Notes: a model not told the origin generated them from the sequence alone. 64,000 nt of DNA from Nocardioides humilatus (GCF_008373755.1 NZ_VUJV01000007.1:120690-184689); one strand, 5' to 3'; shown: positions 1 to 8,481, numbered from the stretch's first letter. Program-made: numbers and translations.

Positions 1-200
1 TCGTGGACGAGCTCTACGACACCGTGGCCCGGATCGCCGAGTCGGGCGTCTCGATCCTCTGCATCGAGCAGTTCGCCCGGACCGCGCTGCGGGTCTCGGA
101 CTACGCCGCGGTGATGAGCAACGGCCGGATCGTCGCGAGCGGCGAACCCGGCGAGATCCTGGCCACAATGGCCGACGTCATCCTCGGAGGTGCAGCATGA
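1..200 (+). CDS. Branched-chain amino acid-type ABC transporter ATP-binding protein (LivF-like), C-terminal end only
   Basis: Only the last 66 codons or so lie in the window; the reading frame is open from base 3 and the start is upstream. The visible part reads like the end of a LivF ATPase: ILCIEQFARTALRVSDYAAV matches the switch-histidine region and beta-strand segment after the Walker B/D-loop, followed by SNGRIVASGEP, the usual LivF ending. The family energises uptake of branched-chain amino acids, amides or urea from the cytoplasmic face of the membrane. The stop overlaps the start of the next gene by 4 bases (ATGA), so the two are probably co-transcribed. The substrate cannot be told from this fragment. 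Confidence 0.7.
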   Translation, partial: VDELYDTVARIAESGVSILCIEQFARTALRVSDYAAVMSNGRIVASGEPGEILATMADVILGGAA

Positions 201-1780
201 GCCGAGTCAGGTCAGCCGTCGTCCCGCTCGCCCGAGCAGCGGTGGCCGCAGGTCTGGTGGCGCTCGTGCTGCCGCCGACCGCGCCGGCCGCGCACGCCGA
301 CGAGTCAGCGCCCGCCTATGGCGGCTTCAGCTCGGTCGCGTCCGCCGCGCCGATCCATGTGGAGATCTACGAGCCGAGCATCCCGATCCCGGCCACCCCC
401 CAGGCCGAGGTCGCCCTCGGCTACACCAAGGTCGCAGCGGACTCCGGCAGCTCCAAGGGCCGCGCCAGCTACCTGTGGCCGGGCGACTCGGTGGGCGAGG
501 GGCTACCGACCTTCGCGGAGCAGCTCGGCCTGCCGCCGGACGCGTTCGACGACGGCTACCCCGTGCAGGTCAACTCCTCCTATCCCTCCGACCTCACCGA
601 GCAGACCGACGAGCCGCTGCCCGGGATGGTCATGCGCACGACGGCGGGGGACAAGACGGCGAGCGCGCAGGGAGGCTTCTCGCCCGACAGCGGCGTCAGC
701 GATCCCGAGTCCGACGGCCCCGACGGCGGGGGCGGGTCGCCCTCGCTGGACGGGTTGCTGGGTCTGCTGAGCGGACTCGGTCAGCTCGACGCGCTGCCGC
801 GAGGCACAGCGACGACTGCCGACGCCGGCGTACCCGGGCTGCCGGCGCCGCTCACGACGCTGATCGACCTGGAGGGCTTTGCGTCGTCGAGCCGCACCTC
901 GGCCGTGGACGGTCCCGTGGTGAGCGCGTCGCGCACGATCCTGGGCGACGTGCGGTTGCTCGGAGGACTGATCACGCTGAGCGGGATCGACGTCCGGGCC
1001 CGCGCCGTGACGGACGGGACGACGGGCGAGGCCGGTGGCCGGGCCGACTGGGGTGCGCTCTCCCTGGCCGGCAAGGAGTTCGCCATCGGTCCGGAGGGAC
1101 TGGTCGCCGACGGAGCTCCGCTGAGCCTGCCCGGGCTGCCGCTCGACCCTGCCACCGCACTGCTCCAGCTCGGCATCAGCATCCAGGTGCCCGAGCCGAC
1201 CCGCACGGTCGAGGGTGACCAGGCGACGAGCACCAGCTCCGGGCTGATCGTCGTCATCGACACCGCGGTGCTCGCACCCGTCCTTCGGGCGTTGCCGGCG
1301 GCGGCTCTCGCGCAGCTGCTCCCCGACCAGGCCGGTCCACTGAAGAGTGTCATCGGCGGTCTGAGCGACCTGAAGCCGAGGATCGTCATCACCCTCGGCA
1401 CCGCCTCGGCGAGCGTCGACACCGAGCCGCCGATCGAGGTCACGCCGCCCGGAGAGACGACCGACCCTCCCGCCGACAACACGACCGGCGGCAAGCCGCC
1501 GAAGAACGGCGGGTCCACCGGCGCCGGCCCGGGTGCCGCGCCTCCGGGTGACGCCGGGCCGCCGACGACCGACGCCGGAGGCTTCGTCGACACCAGCGCA
1601 CCGACGCTGCCCGGACTGCCGCCGCTCTTCTCGATCCCGGGAATGCTCCTCATTGGCAGCATCGCGGCAGCGGCCTTCGCCGGCACCTGGTTCCGACGCC
1701 TGGGGCTCGCCGCCCTGGGCGGGGGCGCCGCCTGTTCGCACGGACTTGATTCCGGACTTCCCGATCTCCGAAAGGCATGA
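197..1780 (+). CDS. Secreted, membrane-anchored protein of unknown function
   Basis: A 527-residue protein with a Sec signal peptide (basic start, hydrophobic stretch to about residue 30, cleavage likely after AHA). A long low-complexity extracellular part follows; residues about 180-200 and 400-470 are Gly/Pro/Thr/Asp-rich. A C-terminal hydrophobic segment (about 480-498, PGMLLIGSIAAAAFAGTWF) followed by RR looks like a membrane anchor. I recognise no enzyme motif. The ATG overlaps the stop of the LivF-like gene by 4 bases, so it is probably the last-but-one gene of a transporter operon. It may be a cell-surface accessory of that ABC system; this is inferred from position only. Confidence 0.75.
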   Translation: MSRVRSAVVPLARAAVAAGLVALVLPPTAPAAHADESAPAYGGFSSVASAAPIHVEIYEPSIPIPATPQAEVALGYTKVAADSGSSKGRASYLWPGDSVGEGLPTFAEQLGLPPDAFDDGYPVQVNSSYPSDLTEQTDEPLPGMVMRTTAGDKTASAQGGFSPDSGVSDPESDGPDGGGGSPSLDGLLGLLSGLGQLDALPRGTATTADAGVPGLPAPLTTLIDLEGFASSSRTSAVDGPVVSASRTILGDVRLLGGLITLSGIDVRARAVTDGTTGEAGGRADWGALSLAGKEFAIGPEGLVADGAPLSLPGLPLDPATALLQLGISIQVPEPTRTVEGDQATSTSSGLIVVIDTAVLAPVLRALPAAALAQLLPDQAGPLKSVIGGLSDLKPRIVITLGTASASVDTEPPIEVTPPGETTDPPADNTTGGKPPKNGGSTGAGPGAAPPGDAGPPTTDAGGFVDTSAPTLPGLPPLFSIPGMLLIGSIAAAAFAGTWFRRLGLAALGGGAACSHGLDSGLPDLRKA

Positions 1781-1781
1781 G

Positions 1782-2315
1782 ATGTCCAGCACCGCACTTC
1801 CTCGCGTGAGCAAGAGCTCCGGATCCGGGATCGCGCCGCTGCGCGACACCTACGGCCAACTGCTGCAGGTCGTCTTGTTCTGGGCCGGCGCGATCCTGCT
1901 GCCGCTCGGCCTGGTCGTCATCGTCCTGGGCTGGTACGGCGCCGCCAACACGCCCTACCAGTACGACCAGCTCTCCTACCTGGTCTCCGGCGGCCTCCTG
2001 GGCCTGGGCCTCACTTTCACCGGCGGCTTCCTCTACTTCGGCGCGTGGCTCGCGCGGATCGCGGCCGACGAGCGGGAGTCGTCGAAGCGCCTGGCGGACA
2101 CGCTCCTCCTGCTCGCGGACGTCACGAGCCGGGCAGCGGCGACCGACGACCGGGGCGTGGACCTCGGTGCAGTCCCTGTCACGGCAGGGGAGGGCACGAC
2201 CATGCATCGCCGCGACTGCTCGCTCATCGCGCACCGTGACGACCTGCGTCCGGTCGGGGAGAGCAACGGCCACCTAACCACGTGCCGGGTGTGCCGGCCG
2301 GCCGACGTACGCTGA
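1782..2315 (+). CDS. Small two-helix membrane protein with C-terminal His/Cys motif
   Basis: The start was placed at the ATG one base after the previous stop, with GAAAGG about 9 bases upstream; a longer open frame reaches back to 1533 inside the previous gene but is not needed. The 177-residue product has two membrane helices (about residues 25-50 and 58-85), an amphipathic stretch, and a cytosolic tail. That tail contains H-x3-C (HRRDC) and, 24 residues later, C-x2-C (TCRVC), a spacing suggesting a small metal site similar to the Ada-type or zinc-knuckle tails seen on other actinobacterial membrane proteins. The function is unknown. It is likely co-transcribed with the two upstream genes. 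Confidence 0.7.
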   Translation: MSSTALPRVSKSSGSGIAPLRDTYGQLLQVVLFWAGAILLPLGLVVIVLGWYGAANTPYQYDQLSYLVSGGLLGLGLTFTGGFLYFGAWLARIAADERESSKRLADTLLLLADVTSRAAATDDRGVDLGAVPVTAGEGTTMHRRDCSLIAHRDDLRPVGESNGHLTTCRVCRPADVR

Positions 2316-2319
2316 ACCG

Positions 2320-2970
2320 GTGACCGCAGCCCCGTCGAGTCGCCCCGGCCCTCGCGCCGACCTCGACGTCCCGGCCGCCCTGCTCGACACCGCCGAGCGG
2401 ATGTTCGCGCAGGACGGTGTCGGCGCCGTCTCCCTGCGTGCCATCGGGCGTGAGGCAGGCGTGTCCTCGGCCGCTGTGCTCTACCACCACTCGACCAAGC
2501 CGATGCTCGTCGAGGCCGTGCTGCGGCGGCGCGGTGCGGCCGTCGGCCGGGAGCTCTCCGCGCGGCTGCGCGCGCTCCTCGACGCCGACGGTCCGGTCAC
2601 GACGCGCGACCTGGTCGACGCGGTGCTGGTCCCGATGGTTGATGTGGTCAATGCCGACCCCGAGGGCGGCTTGTGCTGGGTCAAGCTCTTCACCCAGCTG
2701 GCCCAGGCCAACGACAACCTGTGGATCTCCGCGGTGCGGGGCAACACCGACCTCTCGACCATGGTCGTCGAGGTCACTCAGCGGGCGCTGCCGGCCCTCG
2801 ACGAGGCGGCGATCCGCTCCCGGCTCGGCATCGCCATGTTCGGGGTGCTGACCTCGCTGGCCGGCGCGGACCTCCGTGCGGTCCCGGACCGGATGGGGCC
2901 CGACGGGCTCGACCCCGAGTTCGTCGAGCAGCTCGCTCGGTTCACCGCGGCGGGTCTCGCTACCGATTGA
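2320..2970 (+). CDS. TetR/AcrR family transcriptional regulator
   Basis: 216 residues with a GTG start. The N-terminal helix-turn-helix is clear at about residues 20-66 (AERMFAQDGVGAVSLRAIGREAGVSSAAVLYHH, then K and the recognition-helix end). The C-terminal ligand-binding domain belongs to the longer TetR type (VVNADPEGGLCWVKLFTQL). It starts 4 bases after the preceding stop. A perfect inverted repeat lies just behind it (2974-2989), in front of the F420-type oxidoreductase gene. The simplest reading is that it represses the 3.0-6.1 kb set. Ligand unknown. Confidence 0.85.
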   Translation: MTAAPSSRPGPRADLDVPAALLDTAERMFAQDGVGAVSLRAIGREAGVSSAAVLYHHSTKPMLVEAVLRRRGAAVGRELSARLRALLDADGPVTTRDLVDAVLVPMVDVVNADPEGGLCWVKLFTQLAQANDNLWISAVRGNTDLSTMVVEVTQRALPALDEAAIRSRLGIAMFGVLTSLAGADLRAVPDRMGPDGLDPEFVEQLARFTAAGLATD

Positions 2971-2973
2971 CGA

Positions 2974-2989
2974 GTTCGGCTATCCGAAC
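2974..2989. promoter_or_regulatory. Inverted repeat, candidate TetR operator
   Basis: GTTCGG-CTAT-CCGAAC, a perfect 6-base-arm repeat in the 71-base gap between the tetR stop (2970) and the oxidoreductase ATG (3042). It lies about 50 bases upstream of that start, just ahead of a possible TAGCGT -10 box (3030-3035). It could also be a short terminator hairpin for tetR, although no T-run follows. Confidence 0.4.
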
Positions 2990-3041
2990 GTAGGTGATCG
3001 AACTATCGACCACCGCCGGGCACCTGATTAGCGTCGCTGTC

Positions 3042-4121
3042 ATGTTTCCGGAGCTGGGCTTCTACGGGCTGGCTGGCCACGCCGCTGACCCGCGCGCGCT
3101 GGTGGAGGAAGTCCGCGAGGCCGAGCAGCTCGGCCTGGGCGCGGTCTTCCTCTCCGAGCGCTTCAACTACAAGGACGCCGCGGTGTTGAGCGGCGCCGCT
3201 GCCGCCTCGACGGACCGCATCGGCATCGCCACGGCCGCGACCAACCACAACACCCGACACCCGCTCGTCACCGCGACGATGGCGACGACCGCCCACCGGA
3301 TGAGCGGTGGGCGCTTCGCGCTCGGGCTGGGTCGTGGGTTCGACATGCTCTTCGACCTGATGGGTGTCCCGCGGATCACCAACGCGCAGCTGCGCGACGC
3401 GGTCGCGGTCCAGCGACGCCTGTGGCGGGGCGAGCGGTTCGACCACGACGGGCCGTCGGGTCGCTATCCGTTCCTGTTCTTGATGGACGAGGAGATCGCC
3501 GAGGACATCCCGGTCCTGATGGTCGCGCTCGGCCCGAAGGCACTGGCGCTAGCGGGCGAGATCGCCGACGCGGTGGTGCTGCACACCTTCATGAGCGACG
3601 AGGCCGTCGCCCGGAGCGTCGCGACCGCCCGCGCTGGCGCGGAGCAGGCCGGCCGTGATCCCGATGCACTGCGGATCTGGGCGTGCACCGCCGTGGTCGA
3701 GGACTCCCTGCCCCGCGAGGTGGTGCTCAAGAAGACCGTCGGCCGACTCGCGACCTACCTCCAGGGCTACGGCGACCTGCTCGTCCGGATCAACGGCTGG
3801 GACCCCGCCGCGCTGCAGCGCTTCCGCGAGGACGAACTGGTCGCGGGCTTCTCGGGTGCGTTCGACGCAGCCGCGACCGTCGACCAGCTCGACTACCTCG
3901 CCGAGAAGGTCATTCCGCAGGAGTGGCTCGACTGTGCGATCACGGGGTCGGCGGCCAGCTGCGCGCAGCAGGTGGCCGACTCGTTCTCCGCGACCGGCGT
4001 CGACAGCGTGATCCTGCACGGTTCCACGCCGGCACAGCTGGCTCCCGTCGTGGATGCCTACGCCGCCGTACGACGTCCGGCGCAGCCGGAGCTGCCCGCC
4101 AACCCGGGGCGGATGGCATGA
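3042..4121 (+). CDS. F420-dependent LLM-class oxidoreductase (luciferase-like)
   Basis: 359 residues from the ATG at 3042. An upstream GTG at 2994 is in frame, but the TAGCGT box 6 bases before 3042 would fall inside the gene if that start were used. The product has the luciferase-like TIM-barrel pattern: EAEQLGLGAVFLSERFNYKD near the start, a TNHNTRHP motif, SGGRFALGLGRG, and the late VDSVILHG strand. These are typical of the actinobacterial F420-dependent subfamily. Such enzymes transfer hydride between F420 and a carbonyl, alcohol or alkene; substrate unknown. It overlaps the following phosphotransferase gene by 4 bases. Confidence 0.8.
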   Translation: MFPELGFYGLAGHAADPRALVEEVREAEQLGLGAVFLSERFNYKDAAVLSGAAAASTDRIGIATAATNHNTRHPLVTATMATTAHRMSGGRFALGLGRGFDMLFDLMGVPRITNAQLRDAVAVQRRLWRGERFDHDGPSGRYPFLFLMDEEIAEDIPVLMVALGPKALALAGEIADAVVLHTFMSDEAVARSVATARAGAEQAGRDPDALRIWACTAVVEDSLPREVVLKKTVGRLATYLQGYGDLLVRINGWDPAALQRFREDELVAGFSGAFDAAATVDQLDYLAEKVIPQEWLDCAITGSAASCAQQVADSFSATGVDSVILHGSTPAQLAPVVDAYAAVRRPAQPELPANPGRMA

Positions 4122-5173
4122 GCGTGCTCCCCGTTGCGTCCGTCGACGAGCTGACCCCCGACTGGCTCACCGCGGCGCTCGGGAGGGAGGTCTCCGACGT
4201 GTCCGCCACGCCGGTCGGCACCGGTCAGATGGGTGCCTGCTACCGGCTCGTGCTCCGGGGTGACCCCGGTCTTCCCGCAACCCTGCTCGCCAAGCTGCCG
4301 ACCGCGGATCCCGCGGGCCGTGACTTCCTGCACGGCTCCTACGCGATCGAGACCACCTTCTACGCGCAGCTGGCGCCGACATTGTCGATCCGGGTGCCGA
4401 CGACGTCCTACGCGGCCATCTCCTCCGACCCTGCGCAGCGCGGGGTCTTCACACTGCTGCTCGAGGACCTCGCCCCGGCCGTCCAGGGCGACCAGGTGCG
4501 CGGCTGCACGCCGCTCCAGGCCGCAGCGGCGCTGGACAACCTCGCTGGCCTGCACGCCCCGCGCTGGTGTGACCCGACCCTGCTCGAGGTCGAGGGACTC
4601 AGCCTCGCAGGCAAGGACGAGGCCGACATGCTCGACGCCGTCTTCAAGGACGCCGTCGAGATCGCCCTGGGGAAGCTCGACGGGCTCGTGAGCGCCGCGG
4701 ACGCGGCGGACCTTCGGGCGATCGCGCCGTACGCCGGCGCCTGGTCGGTCGCCCGCCCGGAGCGCTTCGCCCTGGTCCACGGCGACTACCGGCTCGACAA
4801 CCTGCTCTTCCACGCCGACGGGCGGGTGTGGGCGGTCGACTGGCAGACGCTCTCGCTCGGCCTCCCGGCCCGTGACGTCGCCTTCCTGCTCGGCACGGGG
4901 CTCGCGCCGGACGCGCGGCGCGCCACCGAGGAAGGGTTGGTGGCGTCCTACCACCAACGACTGATCGACCTCGGCGTCGAGGACTACGCGGTCGAGGATT
5001 GCTGGGACGACTACCGGTTCGGCATGCTCCAGGGACCGCTCATCGCCGTGCTCGGCTGCGCCTACAGCAGCACCGACTCCGAGCGCGGCAACCGCATGTT
5101 CGCCGCGATGGTCGCCCGGTCCGTGGCAGCGATGCGGGACCTCGGGACGCTCGGGCTTCTCGAGACGCTGTGA
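4118..5173 (+). CDS. Phosphotransferase family protein (ecdysteroid-kinase/APH-like)
   Basis: 351 residues; ATG overlaps the previous stop (ATGA). It has the aminoglycoside/choline kinase fold signatures: VGTGQMGACYRLVL as glycine-rich loop, a Lys in LLAKLP, the catalytic-loop motif LVHGDYRLDNLLF (H-G-D-x-R-x-D-N) and AVDWQ as metal-binding aspartate. Acts in the cytosol. Members of this branch occur widely in actinobacterial lipid and steroid clusters and are often annotated ecdysteroid kinase-like; the true acceptor is generally unknown. Tight coupling to an F420-type enzyme and an AveC-like protein suggests one pathway. Confidence 0.8.
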   Translation: MSVLPVASVDELTPDWLTAALGREVSDVSATPVGTGQMGACYRLVLRGDPGLPATLLAKLPTADPAGRDFLHGSYAIETTFYAQLAPTLSIRVPTTSYAAISSDPAQRGVFTLLLEDLAPAVQGDQVRGCTPLQAAAALDNLAGLHAPRWCDPTLLEVEGLSLAGKDEADMLDAVFKDAVEIALGKLDGLVSAADAADLRAIAPYAGAWSVARPERFALVHGDYRLDNLLFHADGRVWAVDWQTLSLGLPARDVAFLLGTGLAPDARRATEEGLVASYHQRLIDLGVEDYAVEDCWDDYRFGMLQGPLIAVLGCAYSSTDSERGNRMFAAMVARSVAAMRDLGTLGLLETL

Positions 5174-6087
5174 CCGCGCGCCGATGGCCCGTCGCGGCGC
5201 TCGCGGCGACCGGCTCCGTCGCGCTGCTCGTGCAGATCGTCGCGTACGGCGCGTGGTTGACCTCCGGGAAACTCGGACCGGTCCGGAGCATCGGGCCCGT
5301 GCCGGCGGATGTCGCGCGCAACGTCCACGCCGCCGAGCTCACACTCGTCGGGTTGGCAGCGGTCTGGCTCGTCCTCGTCGGCTGGACCTCCTGGCAGCAG
5401 CGGGGCCTGACCTGGCCCCTCCTCTGGACCGCGGCATGGGCGAGCGCCTACTGGCAGGAGCCACTGGTCAACGCCCGGCGCCGGACGTTCAGTTTCAACG
5501 ACGGGTTCGTCAACTTCGGTGACTGGACCACGCACCTCCCGTTCGTCCCCGATTCCTACCAGCCGCTGCCCGAGGCGCTCCTCCTCGAGGGGCTGGTGTT
5601 CCTCGCACTGCTGCCCGCTCTGACGATGGTCGTCGCCGGGCTGGTCGGTTGGCTCCTCCGGCGAGGTCTCGGGCGAGCGGTCGCGTTCGTGGTCGGCTAC
5701 GTCGCGGTGGTGGCGTTCGACGTCTGCTTCGAGCTCGCCGGCATCTCCCAGGATCTGCTCGCCTACGTCGAGGTCGGCGGCCCAGCGCTGCGGTCGGGCG
5801 ACCCGGACCAGTGGCCCCTCTATGAGGGCGTGGCGATCGGCGCGGCCTGGGCGTTCCCTGGACTGCTGACCGCTGCGCGCCGTGACCGCGGGGACGCGGC
5901 ATGCAGGGAGGTGCGGCCTCGTTGGTGGGGTGGTCGATGGGCGACGCTCGTGACCCTCCTTGCCGCCGTCGGGGTGGTCAACGTCGTCTTCGGCCTCTAC
6001 AACGCGGGCTATCTGGCGATCATGGCCGGCACCGTGGCGGACCAGCCTCCGTGGCTCGGCGGGGCCGTCGGCCTCGTGGCTCGTTGA
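5170..6087 (+). CDS. AveC-like (spirocyclase family) membrane protein
   Basis: 305 residues; GTG overlaps the previous stop by 4 bases (GTGA). It is an integral membrane protein with about 6-7 hydrophobic helices. Between helices it has ASAYWQEPLVNARRRTFSF and HLPFVPDSYQPLPEALLLE, which I associate with the AveC family, named after the avermectin spiroketal-forming protein. Homologues are common in steroid- and lipid-degrading actinobacteria with no proven role. The family call is by motif memory, and the specific reaction is unknown. Confidence 0.65.
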   Translation: MTARRWPVAALAATGSVALLVQIVAYGAWLTSGKLGPVRSIGPVPADVARNVHAAELTLVGLAAVWLVLVGWTSWQQRGLTWPLLWTAAWASAYWQEPLVNARRRTFSFNDGFVNFGDWTTHLPFVPDSYQPLPEALLLEGLVFLALLPALTMVVAGLVGWLLRRGLGRAVAFVVGYVAVVAFDVCFELAGISQDLLAYVEVGGPALRSGDPDQWPLYEGVAIGAAWAFPGLLTAARRDRGDAACREVRPRWWGGRWATLVTLLAAVGVVNVVFGLYNAGYLAIMAGTVADQPPWLGGAVGLVAR

Positions 6088-6149
6088 GCCGCGAGGGCCG
6101 GCACCCACTGGTTGGTGTGTCCGAGACGACGGTGGGGATACTCGACCCC

Positions 6150-6599
6150 GTGACCCCGACCGTCGTCTCGATCCACCTCGCCAAGGCGTCTCGCCTGCCG
6201 ATGCAGGCCAAGGACGTCGTCGAGGTAGAAGCCGGCAAGGGGATCGTGGGCGACCGTTATCACGGCACGAAGCACCGGCACGTGACCGTGCAGAGCCGGG
6301 AGAGCCTGGACGAGGCCGCCGACGTCTTCGGCTCGGAGGTCCTGTCCGAGCTGACCCGGCGCAACCTGACGATCAGTCACGGCGCGGTGCCGCGCGAGCC
6401 GGGTGCGCGACTGCGGATCGGTGCCGTGCTGCTCGAGGCGGTCCGGGTGGCCGCGCCGTGCAAGCTCCTCGACGACACGATCGGGCGTGGTGCACAGGAG
6501 GCGCTCCGTCGCCGCGCCGGCACGGTCTTCCGGGTGCTCGAGGGTGGTTCGATCAGCCTCGGTGACGCGGTGGAGATCAGCCCGCCAGCTTCTCCCTGA
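6150..6599 (+). CDS. MOSC domain-containing protein
   Basis: 149 residues from the GTG at 6150; earlier in-frame starts exist but lie inside the upstream gene. The sequence follows a minimal MOSC domain: VVSIHLAKASRLPMQ, VEAGKGIVGDRYHG, VTVQSRESLDEA, LTRRNLTISHGAVP, and the conserved cysteine in VAAPCKLLDD. MOSC proteins handle sulphur bound to molybdenum cofactor (family knowledge); stand-alone ones have mostly unassigned roles. It overlaps the convergent dienelactone hydrolase gene by 23 bases. Confidence 0.8.
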   Translation: MTPTVVSIHLAKASRLPMQAKDVVEVEAGKGIVGDRYHGTKHRHVTVQSRESLDEAADVFGSEVLSELTRRNLTISHGAVPREPGARLRIGAVLLEAVRVAAPCKLLDDTIGRGAQEALRRRAGTVFRVLEGGSISLGDAVEISPPASP

Positions 6600-7329
6600 G
6601 GAACGCCAGCACGCGGTCGACGCCCTCCTGCTGGCGGTGCAGGGTCACGGTGGAGTGCTTGTAGCCGGGAAAGTCGACGCGGATGAAGGCCTCGCCCAGC
6701 TCGCGGTCGAGGGTGTCGAACCGGCTCCCGGTCATCGGGTCGCCCTTGTACTGCAACCCCAGCACCTGGCATCCCCCTGCCGCACGCCGCTTGACCACGT
6801 CGAGGTCGGCGGGGGAGAGACCCAGGTCGCGGCCCCGGCCGGGCGTGACGGCGAAAGGCACCGACGGCTGGCAGAGAACCGGCGCGGCGATCGCGTCGTC
6901 GACCATCATCCCGAGCGCGAACCCTCCCGTGAAGCACATGCCGATCGCACCTACACCCGGCCCGCCGACGTCGGAGTGGAGCTCGCGGGCCAGGCTGCGC
7001 AGCCACCCGGAGACCGGTGACGTCTGCCGGGTCGCGAGCGTGACGAACTCCCGGCTCACGCACAGCTTGCTGATCACGGTGGGCACGTTGACGGCACCGA
7101 TCGGTGCACCCGGCGTGCCGAACAGGTGGGGGAGGACGACGGTGAACCCGGCCGCCACGACCTCCTCGGCGAAGGCGATGAACTGCGGCGTCATCCCCGG
7201 GACCTCGTGGATCACGATGACCCCCGGCCCGCTGCCCTTGCGGTAGGTCGGGAAGGTCAGCGGCTGGCCCTCGAGATCGTCCGCGGTGTGCTCAGCCTTG
7301 GTCCAGGAGTCGAGGAGTTCGGTCGGCAT
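6577..7329 (-). CDS. Dienelactone hydrolase family protein
   Basis: 250 residues, alpha/beta-hydrolase fold. It has the DLH nucleophile elbow with cysteine rather than serine (GAIGMCFTGGF, Cys at about residue 132), the VIHEVPGMTP strand, and a late HSTVTLH containing the probable catalytic histidine. The family hydrolyses dienelactones in chlorocatechol degradation, but most genomic members act on unknown esters or lactones. It is transcribed leftward and shares its promoter gap (7330-7389) with the divergent lipase gene. Confidence 0.8.
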   Translation of the reverse strand: MPTELLDSWTKAEHTADDLEGQPLTFPTYRKGSGPGVIVIHEVPGMTPQFIAFAEEVVAAGFTVVLPHLFGTPGAPIGAVNVPTVISKLCVSREFVTLATRQTSPVSGWLRSLARELHSDVGGPGVGAIGMCFTGGFALGMMVDDAIAAPVLCQPSVPFAVTPGRGRDLGLSPADLDVVKRRAAGGCQVLGLQYKGDPMTGSRFDTLDRELGEAFIRVDFPGYKHSTVTLHRQQEGVDRVLAFLREKLAG

Positions 7330-7358
7330 GGGCCGAACCTAGCGTGATGACTTAGCGT

Positions 7359-7377
7359 GGTCGGCGTCTGACCGACC
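7359..7377. promoter_or_regulatory. Inverted repeat in the divergent promoter region before the lipase
   Basis: GGTCGG-CGTCTGA-CCGACC lies 12 bases upstream of the lipase ATG and 30 bases upstream of the dienelactone hydrolase start. Two TAGCGT sequences (around 7340 and 7353) nearby could be -10 boxes for one or both genes. The repeat could be an operator or a 5'-leader hairpin of the lipase mRNA. Confidence 0.35.
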
Positions 7378-7389
7378 AGAGGAGCCATC

Positions 7390-8481
7390 ATGGGGAAGCG
7401 CTTCGTCGCGCTCGCGATCTCGTTGCTGTCCGTGGGGGCGACCCTGCTGGTGCCGTTGCTGGAGCAACCGGCATCGGGAGCACTTGCTTCGGTGACCGCC
7501 GAGCGCCGCCCGGGCTACGCGCCGTTGGCTCGGTCGGGCCCGCGGCTCTCGGTGCCGCGGGCGAAGCTCGCTGCCGCAGTGACCTGCTCGGGGAACTTCC
7601 ACGCCAACGACCTGGAGCCCGTGTTGTTCAACCCGGCGACCGGCGTGACCGCACGGCAGAACTTCTCGTGGAACTACCAGAACGCCTTCACCGCCCAGCA
7701 CCGGCCGTGGTGCGCTGTCACGCCGCCGCACCACACGTTGGGCGACATCCAGATATCGGCCGAATACATCGTCTATGCGCTCCGGCACACCCACGCTCTG
7801 GCCGGCCGAAAGATCGCGATCCTCGGCCACAGCCAGGGCGGCATGTCGATGCGGTGGGCCCTTCGTTTCTGGCCCGACACGCGGCCGATGGTGGCCGACG
7901 TCATCTCGATGGCGCCTGATCACCACGGCACCACGCTGGTCGACAACGTGTGCACGGTCGGGCGCACGACCTGTGTCGCGGGGCTGTGGCAGCAGGCCAG
8001 CAAGGCCCACTTCATCGAAGCACTGAATAGCCGCGCCGAGACCTTTGCTGGCATCTCCTACACCAGCATCTACAGCAAGACCGACGAGGTCGTGATGCCC
8101 ACTCGCGGGCCGCGTCCGACCTCGGCGCTCTTCACCGGCATGGGCCGGATCACCAACGTCACGACACAATCGGTCTGCCCGCTCGACCTCTTCGAGCACC
8201 TGCTCATCGGCACCGTCGACCCGGTCGCCTACGCGCTCGTCATGGATGCCCTGCGGCACCGTGGACCTGCCGACCCGGATCGGATCGACAGTGGTGTGTG
8301 CGGCCAGCTGTACATGCCGGGCGTCGATCCGGCCGACGTCGCCGACAACCTGTCGCTCGTAGCCGGACTGCCCTACGTCTTGCTGGTTCCCGTGCCGGAC
8401 GTGAGCATCACCGGACTACCCCAGCTCAAGGAAGAGCCGCCGCTGCGCTGCTACGTCTACGCCGACGGCTGCTCGGACTAG
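7390..8481 (+). CDS. Secreted lipase (Candida antarctica lipase B-like alpha/beta hydrolase)
   Basis: 363 residues; ATG preceded by GAGGAG. It has a Sec signal peptide of about 30 residues. The mature enzyme shows the lipase B-like order: FSWNYQNAF, WCAVTPPHHTLGDIQISAEYIV, then the nucleophile elbow GHSQGG (Ser about 148) and MAPDHHGTT after the elbow. Two C-terminal cysteines could form a disulfide. The family hydrolyses triacylglycerols and other esters outside the cell. The gene is monocistronic, 36 bases from a convergent gene. A steryl ester substrate would suit the window but is conjecture. Confidence 0.8.
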   Translation: MGKRFVALAISLLSVGATLLVPLLEQPASGALASVTAERRPGYAPLARSGPRLSVPRAKLAAAVTCSGNFHANDLEPVLFNPATGVTARQNFSWNYQNAFTAQHRPWCAVTPPHHTLGDIQISAEYIVYALRHTHALAGRKIAILGHSQGGMSMRWALRFWPDTRPMVADVISMAPDHHGTTLVDNVCTVGRTTCVAGLWQQASKAHFIEALNSRAETFAGISYTSIYSKTDEVVMPTRGPRPTSALFTGMGRITNVTTQSVCPLDLFEHLLIGTVDPVAYALVMDALRHRGPADPDRIDSGVCGQLYMPGVDPADVADNLSLVAGLPYVLLVPVPDVSITGLPQLKEEPPLRCYVYADGCSD

